Source: Talinum fruticosum (Eukaryota; Streptophyta; Magnoliopsida; Caryophyllales; Talinaceae). From it: a DNA stretch of 64,000 nucleotides. The stretch spans positions 124,001 through 188,000 of the forward strand of contig JAITYX010000150.1 in NCBI GenBank assembly GCA_021018815.1. The letters run 5' to 3'. Below are positions 33,120 through 44,173 of the stretch, in pieces. Numbering within the stretch: position 1 is the stretch's first letter; every line of letters starts with the position of its first letter. The notes under the pieces were generated by a model. It was not told the DNA's origin. It saw only the letters and a program-made list of their open reading frames with translations, and did not search any database. The position numbers and the translations under genes were made by a program.

Positions 33120-34260
33120 AAATGATTTGATTCAAGAGAGTGATAAAAATGCATCGATCATCTTAGGATGGATGGGCATACTTTTTTCAAATTACATAGT
33201 ATATTAAAAACCATAGGAAAGTTGAATGATAACAAGTACGTTCCATTAGAAGAGCAAGTAGCTGTATTTTTAAATATTCTTCCACGCCATACAAAGAATC
33301 TTATCGTACATGATGCATTTAGGAGATTAGGATGGACTATTAGCGAGTATTTCAATAAGGTGTTAAAAGGTGTTATGCGATTAGATAATGTGTTACTTAA
33401 GAAGGCGGTGCCAATTAAGGAAAACTCTAAAGATGAGCGACGGAAACGGTTCGACGTGTAAAACTATATATCGAGAATACTTTAGTGCTTTTTCTCATGT
33501 AAAAATTTTTAATTTGATTTAAATGCCCTTTAATTTTAGAACTGCATTGGAGCTTTGGATGGAACACATATCAAAATAAGAGTGCCTTATGTGGACAAGC
33601 CTAGCTATCGGAATAATAAAGGTGAAATATCCATATTAGTCGCATGCTCCCAAGATATGCAATTTATGTATGTTCTAAGTGGTTGGGAAGGATCTGCAAT
33701 TGATAGTAGAGTTCTTCGAAATGTGGTGAGTCGAACAAATGGGTTAAGAGTTTCACATGGTAAGAGAACAACTGTATTAAACCATCCCTTTTTTCTCAAT
33801 ACATGCTTTAGGAACTTATACATGCTTTAGGAATTTATACATGCTTTTCATACATTGTAAGACAATATTTCTTGGTGGATGATGGGTATATAAATTTTGA
33901 AGGTTTCTTACCCCTTATAGAAGGCAACGATACCATTTGAATGAATGAGATTTAGATACCAACCAACAACTTCCCAAGAACTATTTAACATGAAGCATAG
34001 TATGAGGAACGTAATAGAGAGATATTTCGAGTGTATTAAAAATGCGTAGGGTCTGTTCTCGAAGTCCTCTATTCTCTTATGTGTGTATAGTGAATAGAAT
34101 TGCGATGGCTTGTTGTCTACTTCACAATCTTATTAGGACATATATATGACAGTAGATCCTATGGAGGAATATTATGATATGAATAGACCAAGGTAAAAAG
34201 GAAGAAATGAAAAACACATATATACCATTGAATCTTCCGATGAATACAGTGAAGCGTGAT
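33120..34260 (+). pseudogene. Harbinger-type DDE transposase (HARBI1-like)
   Basis: It catalyses cut-and-paste transposition in PIF/Harbinger elements. Visible in order are a helix-turn-helix N part 'YVPLEEQVAVFLNILPRHTK' (33239), 'FRRLGWTISEYFNKVL' (33319), 'NCIGALDGTHIKIRVP' (33540, first Asp in 'LDGTHI'), 'YVLSGWEGSAIDSRVLR' (33669, second Asp in 'IDSR'), 'YRRQRYHLNE' (33917) and 'NVIERYFECIK' (34007, catalytic Glu in 'IER'), then 'IAMACCLLHNLIR' (34100). All three catalytic residues can be read, but frames change between 33460 and 33555 (probable intron) and after 33830, with several stops. Not functional. Confidence 0.85.
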
Positions 34261-34589
34261 GAATTAGCTTAAGAGATGTTTGATAAATGGGGTAATTAGA
34301 AGGCGAAGATTGTAATTATTTTTATTTTTATTTTATTTTTTATTTTGAACTTAAATATTATTCCAAGTTAGAGTTTGTTGTGTCTCTCAATTGACTTCTA
34401 GTTTCAGGTTGTAAAAATGACTTTTATTTTTATGGTTGTGGATATTTCATTGGCATGTTTGCATCTTATTTACTTTGCTAATTTCAATTTAGTAAGAAGT
34501 GATCATTTTATTGTTTGGATTTTCTTTTGGTTTATCTGATAATTTTCATCTTTACAAGACTGTTAAGGAAGAATTGTGAATTCTCATTA

Positions 34590-34990
34590 GTTTGCATCTT
34601 ATTAATATTATGTCTAAATGTTGGACAAGAAATTTCAATGGCTTCATCAAAACAACATGGACGCGGAAAAACAAAAAAATATGTAAAAAAGAAGAAGAAG
34701 ATGTATTTATTGAAGTGCTTAAGGATCTTGTGAATGGTGGAACTTCGGGAACACTCGAGAATGGCTTTAAGCCCGAGTTTCATAATATTGTGGAAGAAGC
34801 ACTCAAGCCTAAATTTCCCGAAATATATTTGAAAGTTGTATCATATATACACTCATGACATCGACAGTTTAGAGGTGTATACTCTATCACACATGACATG
34901 TTAGTAGGAAGTTGTATTAGTGGATTTGGTTGGGATTCAAATACGATATCTTTTGTGGCCAAGAGGGAAATCTGGAAAGCTACGTGAAGG
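34590..34990 (+). pseudogene. Harbinger Myb/SANT-like protein, 5' part
   Basis: The second Harbinger protein helps the transposase bind DNA and enter the nucleus. The DNA-binding domain begins 'KEEEDVFIEVLKDLVNGG' (about 34687) and runs through 'LENGFKPEFHNIVEEALKPK' (34753). A frame change near 34858 is followed by 'RQFRGVYSITHDMLVGS' and 'SGFGWDSNTISFVAKREIW' (34920). These are the family landmarks (trihelix core, then 'SGFGWD'). The frame ends near 34985 at 'AT', where a donor-like 'AAGGTAATTT' begins. The rest lies 5.3 kb downstream. Confidence 0.8.
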
Positions 34991-35209
34991 TAATTTTGCT
35001 TTTTTATATTTTCAATCTTATGTAGTTTATCTCTATTCTATTAGAAACTGCAAGTGAAATAAAAGTGATATAATGAAATGAGTTTGCAACTGCAGTTTAC
35101 TTAGTATCGTTTGTTTTGTTTGCCCACTTCATTTTATATGAGTTCGAAATTTTGTCTACCACGAGTATATGAACCATTTTTAACTATGGTTTTAAAAGAT
35201 CTTTAACTG

Positions 35210-35452
35210 CGTTTATTTAGTATCGTGCATGTGGTCATAATTGTAAATGAGCATCTTTTACTACGGTTCATAACCATAGTAAAAAATCACCTATTACTAT
35301 GGTTGATTTCGACAACTCGTAGTAATAGATTATCTATTACCACGGTTATAAACTAACAACCGTTGTAATAGGTTAAGATATTAACAACCATAGTAATAGG
35401 TTATACTCGGACCTATTACTACGATTGTTCCTTAAGAATCGTAGTAATAGGT
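35210..35452. repeat. CACTA left subterminal repeats
   Basis: Multiple direct and inverted copies of the unit CTATTACTACGGTT / AACCGTAGTAATAG are present. The clearest are near 35262, 35290, 35335, 35365, 35390 and 35440. Confidence 0.8.
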
Positions 35453-35637
35453 ATGAATTTTTTTAGAATTTTTTTGTTTTCTTATCCCCTGTACAATAAA
35501 AATAACATATACAATCATTTGTACAAACTCTTTCAGAATATATACAAACCAAAATCCAACAGTCTTCACCATAATATACACTAACCAGATTCATCGGACA
35601 AAGTAGAATGGTACACAATTAAATAATGAAGACGAGT

Positions 35638-35765
35638 GTAAATATATACCTATATAACTATATACCTATGTAAACATATACCTATGTGATTGTATACCTA
35701 TATAAATCACAAATTTGACCAAACAAATAATGAATAATAAGTATAAATATATACCTATGTAACAG
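35638..35765. repeat. TATACCTAT minisatellite
   Basis: The phrase TATACCTATRT recurs five times between 35647 and 35701 at 14-17 bp spacing, with one further copy near 35750. Confidence 0.75.
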
Positions 35766-36799
35766 TCTTTATACGGTTATATAAAAACTTTGCCCAACAT
35801 TGTCTTAACTCGTCAAACACATTATCTCGTATAGGGAATGAGGGTCTTCTTTCCCGGAAAATATAGTGACCAATGTTGTAAAAGTCAGATTCATTACGTC
35901 AAGTGCAAGTATTAATTAAGCCAAAATAAACATTAAAAAATATAAATGTTTCATAATCAAATATAAGTGCAAGTGCAAGTACCTCTTTGGATTACATGTG
36001 TGATCCTCGAAATCGAGTTGGGTCACAATCTCTTTCATATATTGGAGAATGTAGAAGTCACACTCCACGTTGCCCTTTTGTTTATGGCATTAAATTATAA
36101 AATTCCATGCACATGGACAATTCATTAGTATTTTATATAGCTAGCAAGTAATATGAAATGAAAAATTGAATTTAACACTAAGAAAGAGAAACTCACATTT
36201 ACGGGGACAATATGTGGGTTTGATTTCACACGTGAGCCTCTCGCGCCTCCCGTACAATAATATATTACAATAGCACTATTTGTCAATCGGAAAAATAAAA
36301 TTCAAATTAACATACAATTGAAAAGAATACTTCACAAAAAAGTATAAAATGATTAAGGTATGAACTCATGATTCGAGTACAATCTTGATATCTTTCCTCA
36401 CGGTATAACCTAAAGGATCGAGCTAGTATGCCACATTACTCCTTGAAAATATGGCAGCAAGCATCCGAGTATGACCTACACCGACATAAATAACATATTT
36501 ATAAATATGTACACCATTAAAATTTCATTTAAATTTATTTGTACACTTAGCCCTCAATTAACGGCGCCAATTAACATTTTTCTGCACATTCTTTTTCACG
36601 ACTCTCACGATATACTCGAATCGGGCCTCGGTTCCCGCCCTATTGCTTGAATGGAATGAGTGTTGAGAAACCGAACCGACTCGTTTCCTATCTCGTGGAG
36701 CCACCGATTACATATTAATTGTATATGGTTAAAAATGGAAATTAACAGTTAAATAATGAACTTATAAATATAGTAACTCACATAATGTCAAGAATAATA

Positions 36800-38110
36800 G
36801 CGGATGCACCGATCTCTTACATCTGCAAATATTGCATTATGTTTTCCGGGAAGATATATACGGTTATGTCTTCATCGTCCCCGTCAAATACTCCAAACAC
36901 ATGACATGGCTCTTTGATTTCCAATGTTCTTTCTTCTAACAAAGTCTTCACAAAACTTTGTCGAGTAAAACACCAATCCGTACAGGACTTGTGAATGGGT
37001 AGGAGAGGGGACTGCTTTGGACAACGATCGGGCGCAGCTGAATACTTGCTTGTGCCAATTGAGGGAGTTCGAGTGCCTTTCATCCCACTCTCGAATTTGT
37101 CCTCGATATCCTAGTTCGACCAGTAATTTACGAATTAGAAATATGTATACGTGATATTAACAATAGTTAAATATAATATTTTCAAAATGAATTACCGTAA
37201 GGAGGATGGCCAAACTCGTGGGCCAAGTAACAAAAGCGCCGACCGCTTCGTCAACGTGTAAACAACATGATCTAGGGGATAGATGAGAAGCTAGCTTGCA
37301 CTACACCAGTTGCATAAGAATTAGTATAACAATTAGAATCACGGGATAACATTTGAGAGAGAAGTTAAAATATCTAAGAATCCCGGAAAAAACGGACAGA
37401 GTTTCCCCTTAAAAGTAGACATTTTGTTGGGATAATGGCACTCATCCAAAATAACAAAAACATACTATAACTAATTACTCAACGGCCATATGCCGAGTTC
37501 CACAACAACTGCACAATATATACCATTCATTCAACAAGAGTATACACCAATAATTATTCAAAATGTAAACATGCATGTAAATCTATTTAGGTAGCAAAAT
37601 CTTAATTACCTCAATCATAAGTTTAAATTGGTCGACGGGTGAGCTCGCGTTTGTGCTCACCAGCGTTTGGGGTGAGAATGGATGTAAATCACCCAAGTTG
37701 GATGCTGACATATCCACATTGCTTGAAGTACGCCGTGAGGCGGTTCTTTATTTGCGCCTACATATGGGCCTTCATCTCCGCCCTCATTTATTCCCTCATC
37801 TCTTCCATCTCGTGCAACCATTTAGGATCTGTTGGGACTGCATTTGAGAATGCATTTGGGTGGCCATATGAGACATTATTGCCTCCATATCCACTTGGCT
37901 GGAAGAGACAGGGTGCTTCTTCCTAGCCCCAAAGTGCTTAAGTATCCCCACCCTCCCACCAACGGCTTGAACATGACCGGGATGCTCATTTGTTTCTAGG
38001 GCCAATGCTAAGTTGTCCCTCCTCCCGATGGTGTCAGCAACTTCGAAATCGAGGTCCGTGACAAAGACTCCTACAAGAAGGAAATAAATTAGCATTAGGC
38101 AATTCATATT
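36800..38110 (-). pseudogene. CACTA accessory protein, C-terminal region
   Basis: Minus-strand frames resemble the second half of plant CACTA accessory proteins. The segment 37796-38107 contains 'FVTDLDFEVADTIGRRDNLA' and 'NEHPGHVQAVGGRVGI', the family's E-H-x-G-R-V-R-x-x-G-type motif, then 'MEAIMSHMATQMHSQMQSQ', a coiled-coil-like stretch. At 37180-37260 a frame reads 'AVGAFVTWPTSLAILL', like the 'A-W-P' segment of this family. 36817-37083 is an 88-codon frame at the C-terminal end. The pieces are separated by probable introns and stops. Order along the minus strand is consistent. Confidence 0.6.
37370..37520. repeat. LTR-like scrap inside the CACTA element
   Basis: 'ACGGACAGAGTTTCCCC' and 'ACTCAACGGCCATATGCCGAG' follow the phrase order seen at 10240-10420 and 52140-52260. 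It is probably a shared retroelement terminal region. It interrupts a CACTA intron. Confidence 0.4.
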
Positions 38111-38159
38111 TTAAAATCGATAAGTTCTCAAAATAAATAAAGAAATAATCAAAAATCTC

Positions 38160-38960
38160 ATGAGTCGCTGCATATAGATTCTACTTTGGTCGTAATGAAG
38201 GTTTCATCTTTCTTCTTTCTTCCTTCAACCAACAGCTCATCCCTCTCGATAGCGAGCTACAAAATATCTATGATGACACCTTCATCGGATCCACTTTGAA
38301 GTTGTTCAAGTTTCGCTTATACAACTTGTCTTCCACCTTCGCATATCCCCAATGGGACATCATATGGGGATACACATTTCTCTTAATCCTGTTTTAGTTG
38401 GCTTCACCTCGTGCTTACACAAGTAATTAAGACAACGAAAATATCGATAAATTTACTTATATTGAAAAACAAAGAGCAAATGATAAATTACGTTGTATTC
38501 CGAGAGAGGAGACATTTGCTTCAAACTTCTTCCAATCCTCCTTAGTATTGAAGTTGTAAACCTCCCAAGATCTACCTTCCGCCTTGATCTCTCTTGTTTG
38601 GTTGACCCAAATAGCGGCAATTCGAGACTTGAAGTTTCTAATTTTTTGCCGCCCACATTAGGGTCTTGTATCTCACCAAGGGGATATCAGATTCTTTAAT
38701 GTCCAAAGATGAACATTTTCTAAAACACAAGAACGACATGCATTAGTACATATTAACCATTTATAATAAGTTGCAATTCTAAGTTGAGATGTAGTGCATT
38801 TACCTATATATCATTCCAAATATTGTCCTTAACCGAATCGGGGACTCTGCTCCAACTTCGTAGTTAATGTTCACATGCGTGCAGGTTGCCGCACTAACAT
38901 AGCCTATAAAACGAGCTGCGTGATCACCTACAGCATTCCGTGCCTGTCGAATTGGACCCG
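38160..38960 (-). pseudogene. CACTA accessory protein, N-terminal/central region
   Basis: The minus-strand pieces include 'GGKKLETSSLELPLFGSTK' (about 38600-38655) and 'DLGRFTTSILRRIGRSLKQM' (about 38507-38570), followed at lower coordinates by introns. By position these are the central portion of the Transposase_24 gene, but residue-level similarity is weak. Stops and frame changes show it is a relic. Confidence 0.4.
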
Positions 38961-39696
38961 TGCAAGGAGAGTTGGATCATCTCTACTACGGGATAACTTC
39001 TCCTTGTTCATCATTGTTCGTCCCCTTTACTTTTTGTACTTTGGGAATGATCCATTTTATACTGCAAGCAATTATACAACTCTTGAGAATCAATTTATAT
39101 ATATATCATCTCATTCATTTACATTTATAGTTCTTAACATGAAAACACCATCGACTCGGAATGCCAAACTATTTAATTCAGGATTCAACCCAATGAAAGA
39201 ATCTTTTACATGCATATTTGTATTTAATCATTGTATACGCCGTTGAATTTTAACAACCATTTAACATGTACATAAGGTCGAACACAAACACATATGTACA
39301 ACACAACTTGGCCACTATGCTTAATGTTTTAATATAGTTGAATGAGTTATTAGGTTGAATTTTTCAAACTCAAACCATAATTGACTACATCAATATCTTA
39401 CCTAACCATCTTCTTATTTTCCATGTAAATAGAAAATCGGTAAATACTATTCCAAATAAACTAAGATCAGTAAAATTATAACAAATGACTTTCCTATATT
39501 ATGTCATTGTCTTTCTAGAATGCTATACATATTTATACATTATTGAAGACAGTAATATTTATCCATTACACTACATACTATTCCAACTTGGCAATGCTAG
39601 AAGACTATAAAGAAAGTTCAATACACCAATAAAATATAAAAATACTAGTTTCTAACTCTTTGCCAAGCATGCCACTATAAAAACCCTAAAACATTA

Positions 39697-39761
39697 AACC
39701 CTATTTAGCATTCTAGTGTTAAAACCCTAAACCCTAAACCCTACTTAGCATGCTAATGTTG
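39697..39761. repeat. Telomere-like CCCTAAA run within a tandem duplication
   Basis: A unit of about 41 bp containing 'ACCCTAYTTAGCATKCTARTGTT' phrases occurs twice (39697 and 39738). The second is preceded by CCCTAAACCCTAAACCCTA (39725-39743), the plant telomere motif. Confidence 0.75.
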
Positions 39762-40080
39762 AGACAAGTGAGCGAGGAGAGCAGAGTACAAAATAAGAAA
39801 GGGAGAGATGAATAACATATCGGCCTTTGGTACGACGGCGAGATGAGAGCAGTAACGACGATGAGAGTGAGCAGCGAAAGACGAGAGATTGAGCAGAGAG
39901 TAGAAAGAAGAGCAGCGACAACGGCACGCCGGAGAGCAGCGAACAATGACACGCCGGATAGCAGCGACAACGGCGAGGAGACAACAAAGAGCAGAGAGAG
40001 GAGAGCAAGTGGAGACAACGGTAGCAGAGATACGAGAGTGAGAGTAGAGAACATAGACTGAAGGTGGCAGATTGGTCGTG
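39740..40080 (-). other. GC-rich promoter-proximal region of the CACTA element
   Basis: A GC-rich, purine-biased 340 bp (on the plus strand) lies just inside the right subterminal repeats, at the 5' side of the minus-strand genes. That is the position of the promoter and leader in CACTA elements. The long minus-strand frames here (39734-40119) are low-complexity Leu/Ser-rich and are unlikely to be proteins. Confidence 0.4.
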
Positions 40081-40344
40081 GGGGTTTTTTTGTTTCGAAG
40101 ACTTTTGATTACGGTTCAATGAGAAAACTGTAATAATAGATCACTTATTACTTAGAACCGGAGTTAAAAGTGGACATTTCCACCTATGACGATAGTTCAA
40201 TTTAAGAATCGTTATCATATATGTAATAAATACCACTTATTTACAAAAAGGTCATCACATCGGTTTTTACAATGATTTTCTTTATAACCATCATTAAAGG
40301 CCTGTTATTAAAATTCGTTTACGTAGTAAAGTATTGATGTTTGT

Positions 40345-40930
40345 GGATATTAATTAAAGTTGTTGTGTAATCACCCCAAATTCCATGATTGGAAGGGCAA
40401 ACCTTGTTCCCATTACGAGGATTTGTGTATTATCTTAGGAAATTATTATGTTGCAGGACAAGATGCTTAAGGTTCGGAAGATATTGAATACGAGGTTAAT
40501 AAAGAGGATGAAAATAAATATTCGACTAATAAGGATGCACCTGGATCTTCGTCCATGTAAGAGCCTTTTAAGAGGGTTGAAACTAGTTTTGGCAAGTCTA
40601 GAAATTTAAGGAAACAAACTAGAGTATCCGATAGCTTCGTTAAAGACTTAATGAAAGTTCTTCCATTCTTGGTAGAAAGATACGTGCTCCGAGTAGCAAG
40701 ATCAGTTGAGTTGTTGGGTTGATGTTATGTTGAGTGAGAAACACTTCAAGTTAAATGAAAAGTTGAGTACGTTGGGGTTGACAACAATGGAGAGGCGCCG
40801 AGCAACTAGAAAATCCCGTCCAAGTCCGAGACCATAGATGTCTTTCTTAGTATCCCCGACGATGAGAAGAAAGAGTGAGTGCAACATCTTTTTCATGGAG
40901 ATATTTAGACTCAATAAGTTAGTCATTTTT
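40345..40930 (+). pseudogene. Harbinger Myb/SANT-like protein, 3' part
   Basis: It directly follows the CACTA end. It continues the protein from 34990: 'HPKFHDWKGKPCSHYEDLCI' (about 40373) is the segment that follows the SANT domain in Harbinger Myb proteins. Next come an acidic linker ('EDIEYEVNKEDENKYSTNKD', 40478), 'EPFKRVETSFGKSRNLRKQ' and, at the C terminus, 'KSETIDVFLSIPDDEKKE' (40825), equivalent to the family's 'V-x-x-F-x-x-L-x-D-x-x-K' tail. Several stops. The match of order and content to the 5' part is the evidence for the split gene. Confidence 0.75.
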
Positions 40931-41243
40931 CTCTAGAGTTCTATTATTTTTTGTTAAAGTTTTAAATACTTTATTTTTTTCATATGTTCAAGGTTCGGAA
41001 ACTATTGAAAGAGATTAATGTCCAAAAAGTGGTGTAAGAAAATAGGAAATTGCATGCTATATAATGGACAAGAATATATAGTTAATCTTTCAAAATTTTA
41101 GTTTGTTACATTCGTAGACAATGATACTCAATAATTTTGGTTGTATTTGTGAATTGTTAAAAATTCTAGCGAGATACTTTTAGTTTGCTACTTTTTAATT
41201 GTTTCGCCTTTTTGGATGCATTATCTTGCTACATATGAAGAAC

Positions 41244-41485
41244 TTATGATTCATTTGGTATTTAATTATCTAATTATAGACATTGTTTACACCCAAAAAT
41301 ATTGGATTGATGTTTAACAAAATATGATAATGTAACAGTGATTGCATTATCATAGATGATTACTCCATAACCAAGCAAACATAATAATATAATTCTTATT
41401 ATATTACATTGCATTGTTGATTGTATTATAATAATACATTACATTGTTATTACATTGCATCCAACCAAATGGAACATAAGTGCTA
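41244..41485. mobile_element. Small MITE
   Basis: The left end TTATGATTCATTTGGTATTT and, in complement, the right end TTATGTTCCATTTGGTTGGA form TIRs around about 240 bp of AT-rich non-coding DNA. The interior resembles the ends of the 21730-22802 element ('TTACATTGCATCCAACCAAA'). Confidence 0.6.
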
Positions 41486-41511
41486 ATTATACAAGTGGAA
41501 TACAAACAAGT

Positions 41512-41732
41512 TGTAAACCCAACCCTGGTAGCCATTGACTTTTGCCAACAATGAATGAGGGCTAGTCATCTAAATCTAATAAAATAGTAGATTAATTGTC
41601 ACCATTCTAATAAAGTAATCTCGATTATCGCAAAAAAGATAATTAAATTAAATTATTTAATTTTTTTAAACCGTAGTAGAATAATTGTTGTTGTTTGCGT
41701 ACCTGAGCCTTATAGGATAATAGTAATGGATT
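41512..41732 (+). repeat. 220 bp direct repeat, copy 1
   Basis: It matches 53317-53533 in the same orientation. The shared blocks are 'GCCATTGACTTTTGCC', 'GAGGGCTAGTCATCTAAATC', 'TAGATTAATTGTCACCATTC' and 'ACCTGAGCCTTATAGGATAA'. Confidence 0.9.
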
Positions 41733-42175
41733 AGGACTTTTACTTGTGGGTGTCTCTTTACAAATGACATTAAATATAAATTAAAAATTAAAAATCGTAC
41801 AATAATATCAAATATAAAATCATACAATGGCACCAAAACATATAGTAAAATGGAATTATTTTTATCCATATATACTGGGAAAAAAACATTTCATTCATTT
41901 ATTGGCCAAGAAATAAATTTGAATTAGCATTTGATTTACAAAAATTAACAATTGAGCACAAATCACATAACAAGGAATCAACAATGAGTATATTTATTCA
42001 TATTATTTCAACCCCTCAAATAACATCAATAATCAACTAATATCAAGTTACTAAATAACTTTGAGTAATTTACAATATAGGAATTATAATCACCATTAAC
42101 CAATCATTAATATTACAATAATTTACCCAAATCACAAATCACTAATATATATTTCACAAAATCAATGTCATAAAG
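41733..42175. other. AT-rich spacer, no gene seen
   Basis: Nothing is recognised between the direct repeat and the copia 3' LTR. Confidence 0.5.
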
Positions 42176-43608
42176 TGAAGGTTTGCTCTTGGAGAGATTA
42201 AGTCACCCTAGAGGGGGATGAATAGGGTGATGGAAGATTTTAAATAAAATCAAACTCTTTTTACATAGAACCGAGCAGAAATAGATTCCGAGTCTAGATT
42301 CTAGATTGGACTCAGAAAGATAGACAAACGAAGTACGTGGAAACTCTCCTGGGGCAGAAAACCACGGATAGTGCTAATCCAAGCACCAAGTCAAATCCAC
42401 TAATTGAATCCTCAATTACAAAGGATTTACTCTAACCATAATTGTTCCCTTAGACAATTCCTCTATAGGTTTTTCCTAGATTCGAAGTTCTCTTATTTGA
42501 TCTAGTACTTCCTGATTGAGTTAACCCTTATAGTCGGGGACAATTGAGTTGAGTTAGCCCTTACAACTTAGTTAAGGGACTTACAAAGAAAGTAAGAAAA
42601 TAATGTAAGTAGTTACAAGACTTTCTTAACAACTCATAAGAAATTATAGATTAGGAGTTGTAAGCTAAAGATTGAATAAGAATGCACTAAGTGTTGGAAT
42701 ATGTTGAACATCAATCTTTTAGTCTTGCAAAGTGGCTTCTATTTATAAGCATCGACGTAGAATAACCATTGAGTCTTGTTCTAGACTGATGAGCTTCAAT
42801 AGCCGTTGTAACGGCAAGCCTTAGTCACTCGGAAAAGATCCGTTAGGATGTGAACATTGTGTAACGGCTCTTGGCTCCAAAAGATGGTCCAATCATTTGG
42901 TGGTGATTGAAAACTAAGGTGGAAACAACCGTTAGACTCAAAGTTGCACTTTTTCAATTTTGGAAACAAACAACCCCGACACGGTGTTTGAGTCATGTCA
43001 AGAAATAGTAATCTCTGTCTATCGGTGTTTAACGGCTAGAAACCGGTTGCTTTTGTATTTCAAAAGTAGATTAGGCTTGTTTGAATAACCTACAAAAGCA
43101 AATCACATTGGTACTCAAAGTATAAAAATAACTTGGTCTAAGATTAGGCAAAGATGATAATTAAATTAGAGTAAATTAGCACTTAATTATCTTTGGCTTA
43201 AAAGAGTGAAATTTTTTAGTCTAATATTCATTAGGTACATATTCCATATTGAGTCAATCCTCAAATGATAATTTAGAAAGAATAAAATATCAGGATACAT
43301 GAACTTGAGCCACTAAATAATTCTCCAGAAATAGACTGACTTAAAACATATAATTAACACCGTAATTTATTTCTACTTGAAATGAAGTGAGTGCTCGGAA
43401 TAAATACGTTAGAGAAATTATTTGTTCATGCGATAGTTCCGAGTGATGTCCGAGTGTGTCAAAAACGCAATTCGAGAGATATGCAAGAATGTGCTTTCCG
43501 AGTGAGCCGGACCAGTAAAGAAAACTTAGATAGAAGTTTCTATAAGGCTCGGAATGACTTAGAATCAAATCCCGGGAGAATTGATAGAGAGTTATACATG
43601 AGTCTTCA
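42176..43608 (-). repeat. Copia 3' LTR
   Basis: On the plus strand it runs from TGAAGGTTTGCTCTTGG to GAGTCTTCA. It is the partner of 48517-49931. Further copies of the family are at 345-1606 and 62290-63722. Confidence 0.9.
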
Positions 43609-43626
43609 ATCTCCCCTTTTTGATGA
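43609..43626 (-). promoter_or_regulatory. Copia polypurine tract
   Basis: On the minus strand AAAAAGGGGAGAT lies directly before the LTR start TGAAGACTC. Confidence 0.85.
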
Positions 43627-43699
43627 AAGACATTCCTTACTTAAGATAGAAGCTTAGAAGGAATAAATTCAAGTTCAATATCACCTTTCTCAGAATGGT

Positions 43700-44173
43700 G
43701 TCTTTGAGTGCTGAACTGGATTCTTGATGATGCTAATTGCACTTTGATTGTCACACTTGATTAGGATAAACTTGAATGATAGTCTAAGATCCTTCAAGTG
43801 CTCGCTTAATCCAGAGAATCTGAGCACAGACAAGCTCCGGTTGCGAAGTACTCAGCTTCAGCAGTTGATAGAGCAATTGAGTTTTGCTTCTTTGAATACC
43901 AGGAGATAAGGGATTGACCCAGAAATTAGCATGCTTCGATGTGCTCTTTCTATCAACCTTGTATCCCGCATATTCAGCATATGAGAATCCAGTGAAAGTC
44001 GGTTCTAAGTGCTTTGAAAACCATAAACTAAGATTCTAAGTTCCAAGCAAGATACCTAAAAATTCTCTTCACCGCAGGTGAGATGCGATTTGGATTAGCT
44101 TAAAATCTTGCACAAAGGAAAACACTGAACATGATATCCGGCCTACTAGATGTGAGATAAAGTAGAGATCCAA
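43700..44173 (-). pseudogene. Copia RNase H remnant
   Basis: The minus-strand frame pieces include 'LSTAEAEYFA' (about 43840-43866), the copia RNase H motif with its catalytic Glu, and nearby segments on both sides in changing frames. The domain is heavily interrupted by stops. Confidence 0.75.

Larger units (their letters stand above)
35100..40328 (-). mobile_element. CACTA element nested in the Harbinger element
   Basis: Between the two halves of the Myb gene lies a minus-strand CACTA element. Its left subterminal part (35200-35450) has repeated units near AACCGTAGTAATAGG in both orientations. The right one (40095-40328) has decayed units of the same kind. The right terminus 'TTTACGTAGTAAAG' is a decayed CACTACGTAAA-type end, and the left terminus is not certain. 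The interior encodes Transposase_24-like and linked C-terminal domains on the minus strand. The TNP2 transposase was not found. Both limits are approximate. Confidence 0.7.
32950..40930 (+). mobile_element. PIF/Harbinger element split by a CACTA insertion
   Basis: The two proteins that define PIF/Harbinger elements are present on the same strand: a DDE transposase (about 33120-34260) and a Myb/SANT-like DNA-binding protein. The second begins at about 34590, is cut near 34990 and resumes at about 40345. The 5.3 kb between holds a CACTA element in the opposite orientation. The outer ends of the Harbinger element were not identified, so the limits given are those of its coding part. Confidence 0.8.

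Noticed and set aside
39734..40119. Two long overlapping minus-strand ORFs rich in Leu and Ser
   Set aside because: They are low-complexity translation of a purine-rich leader region of the CACTA element, with no domain and both frames equally open.
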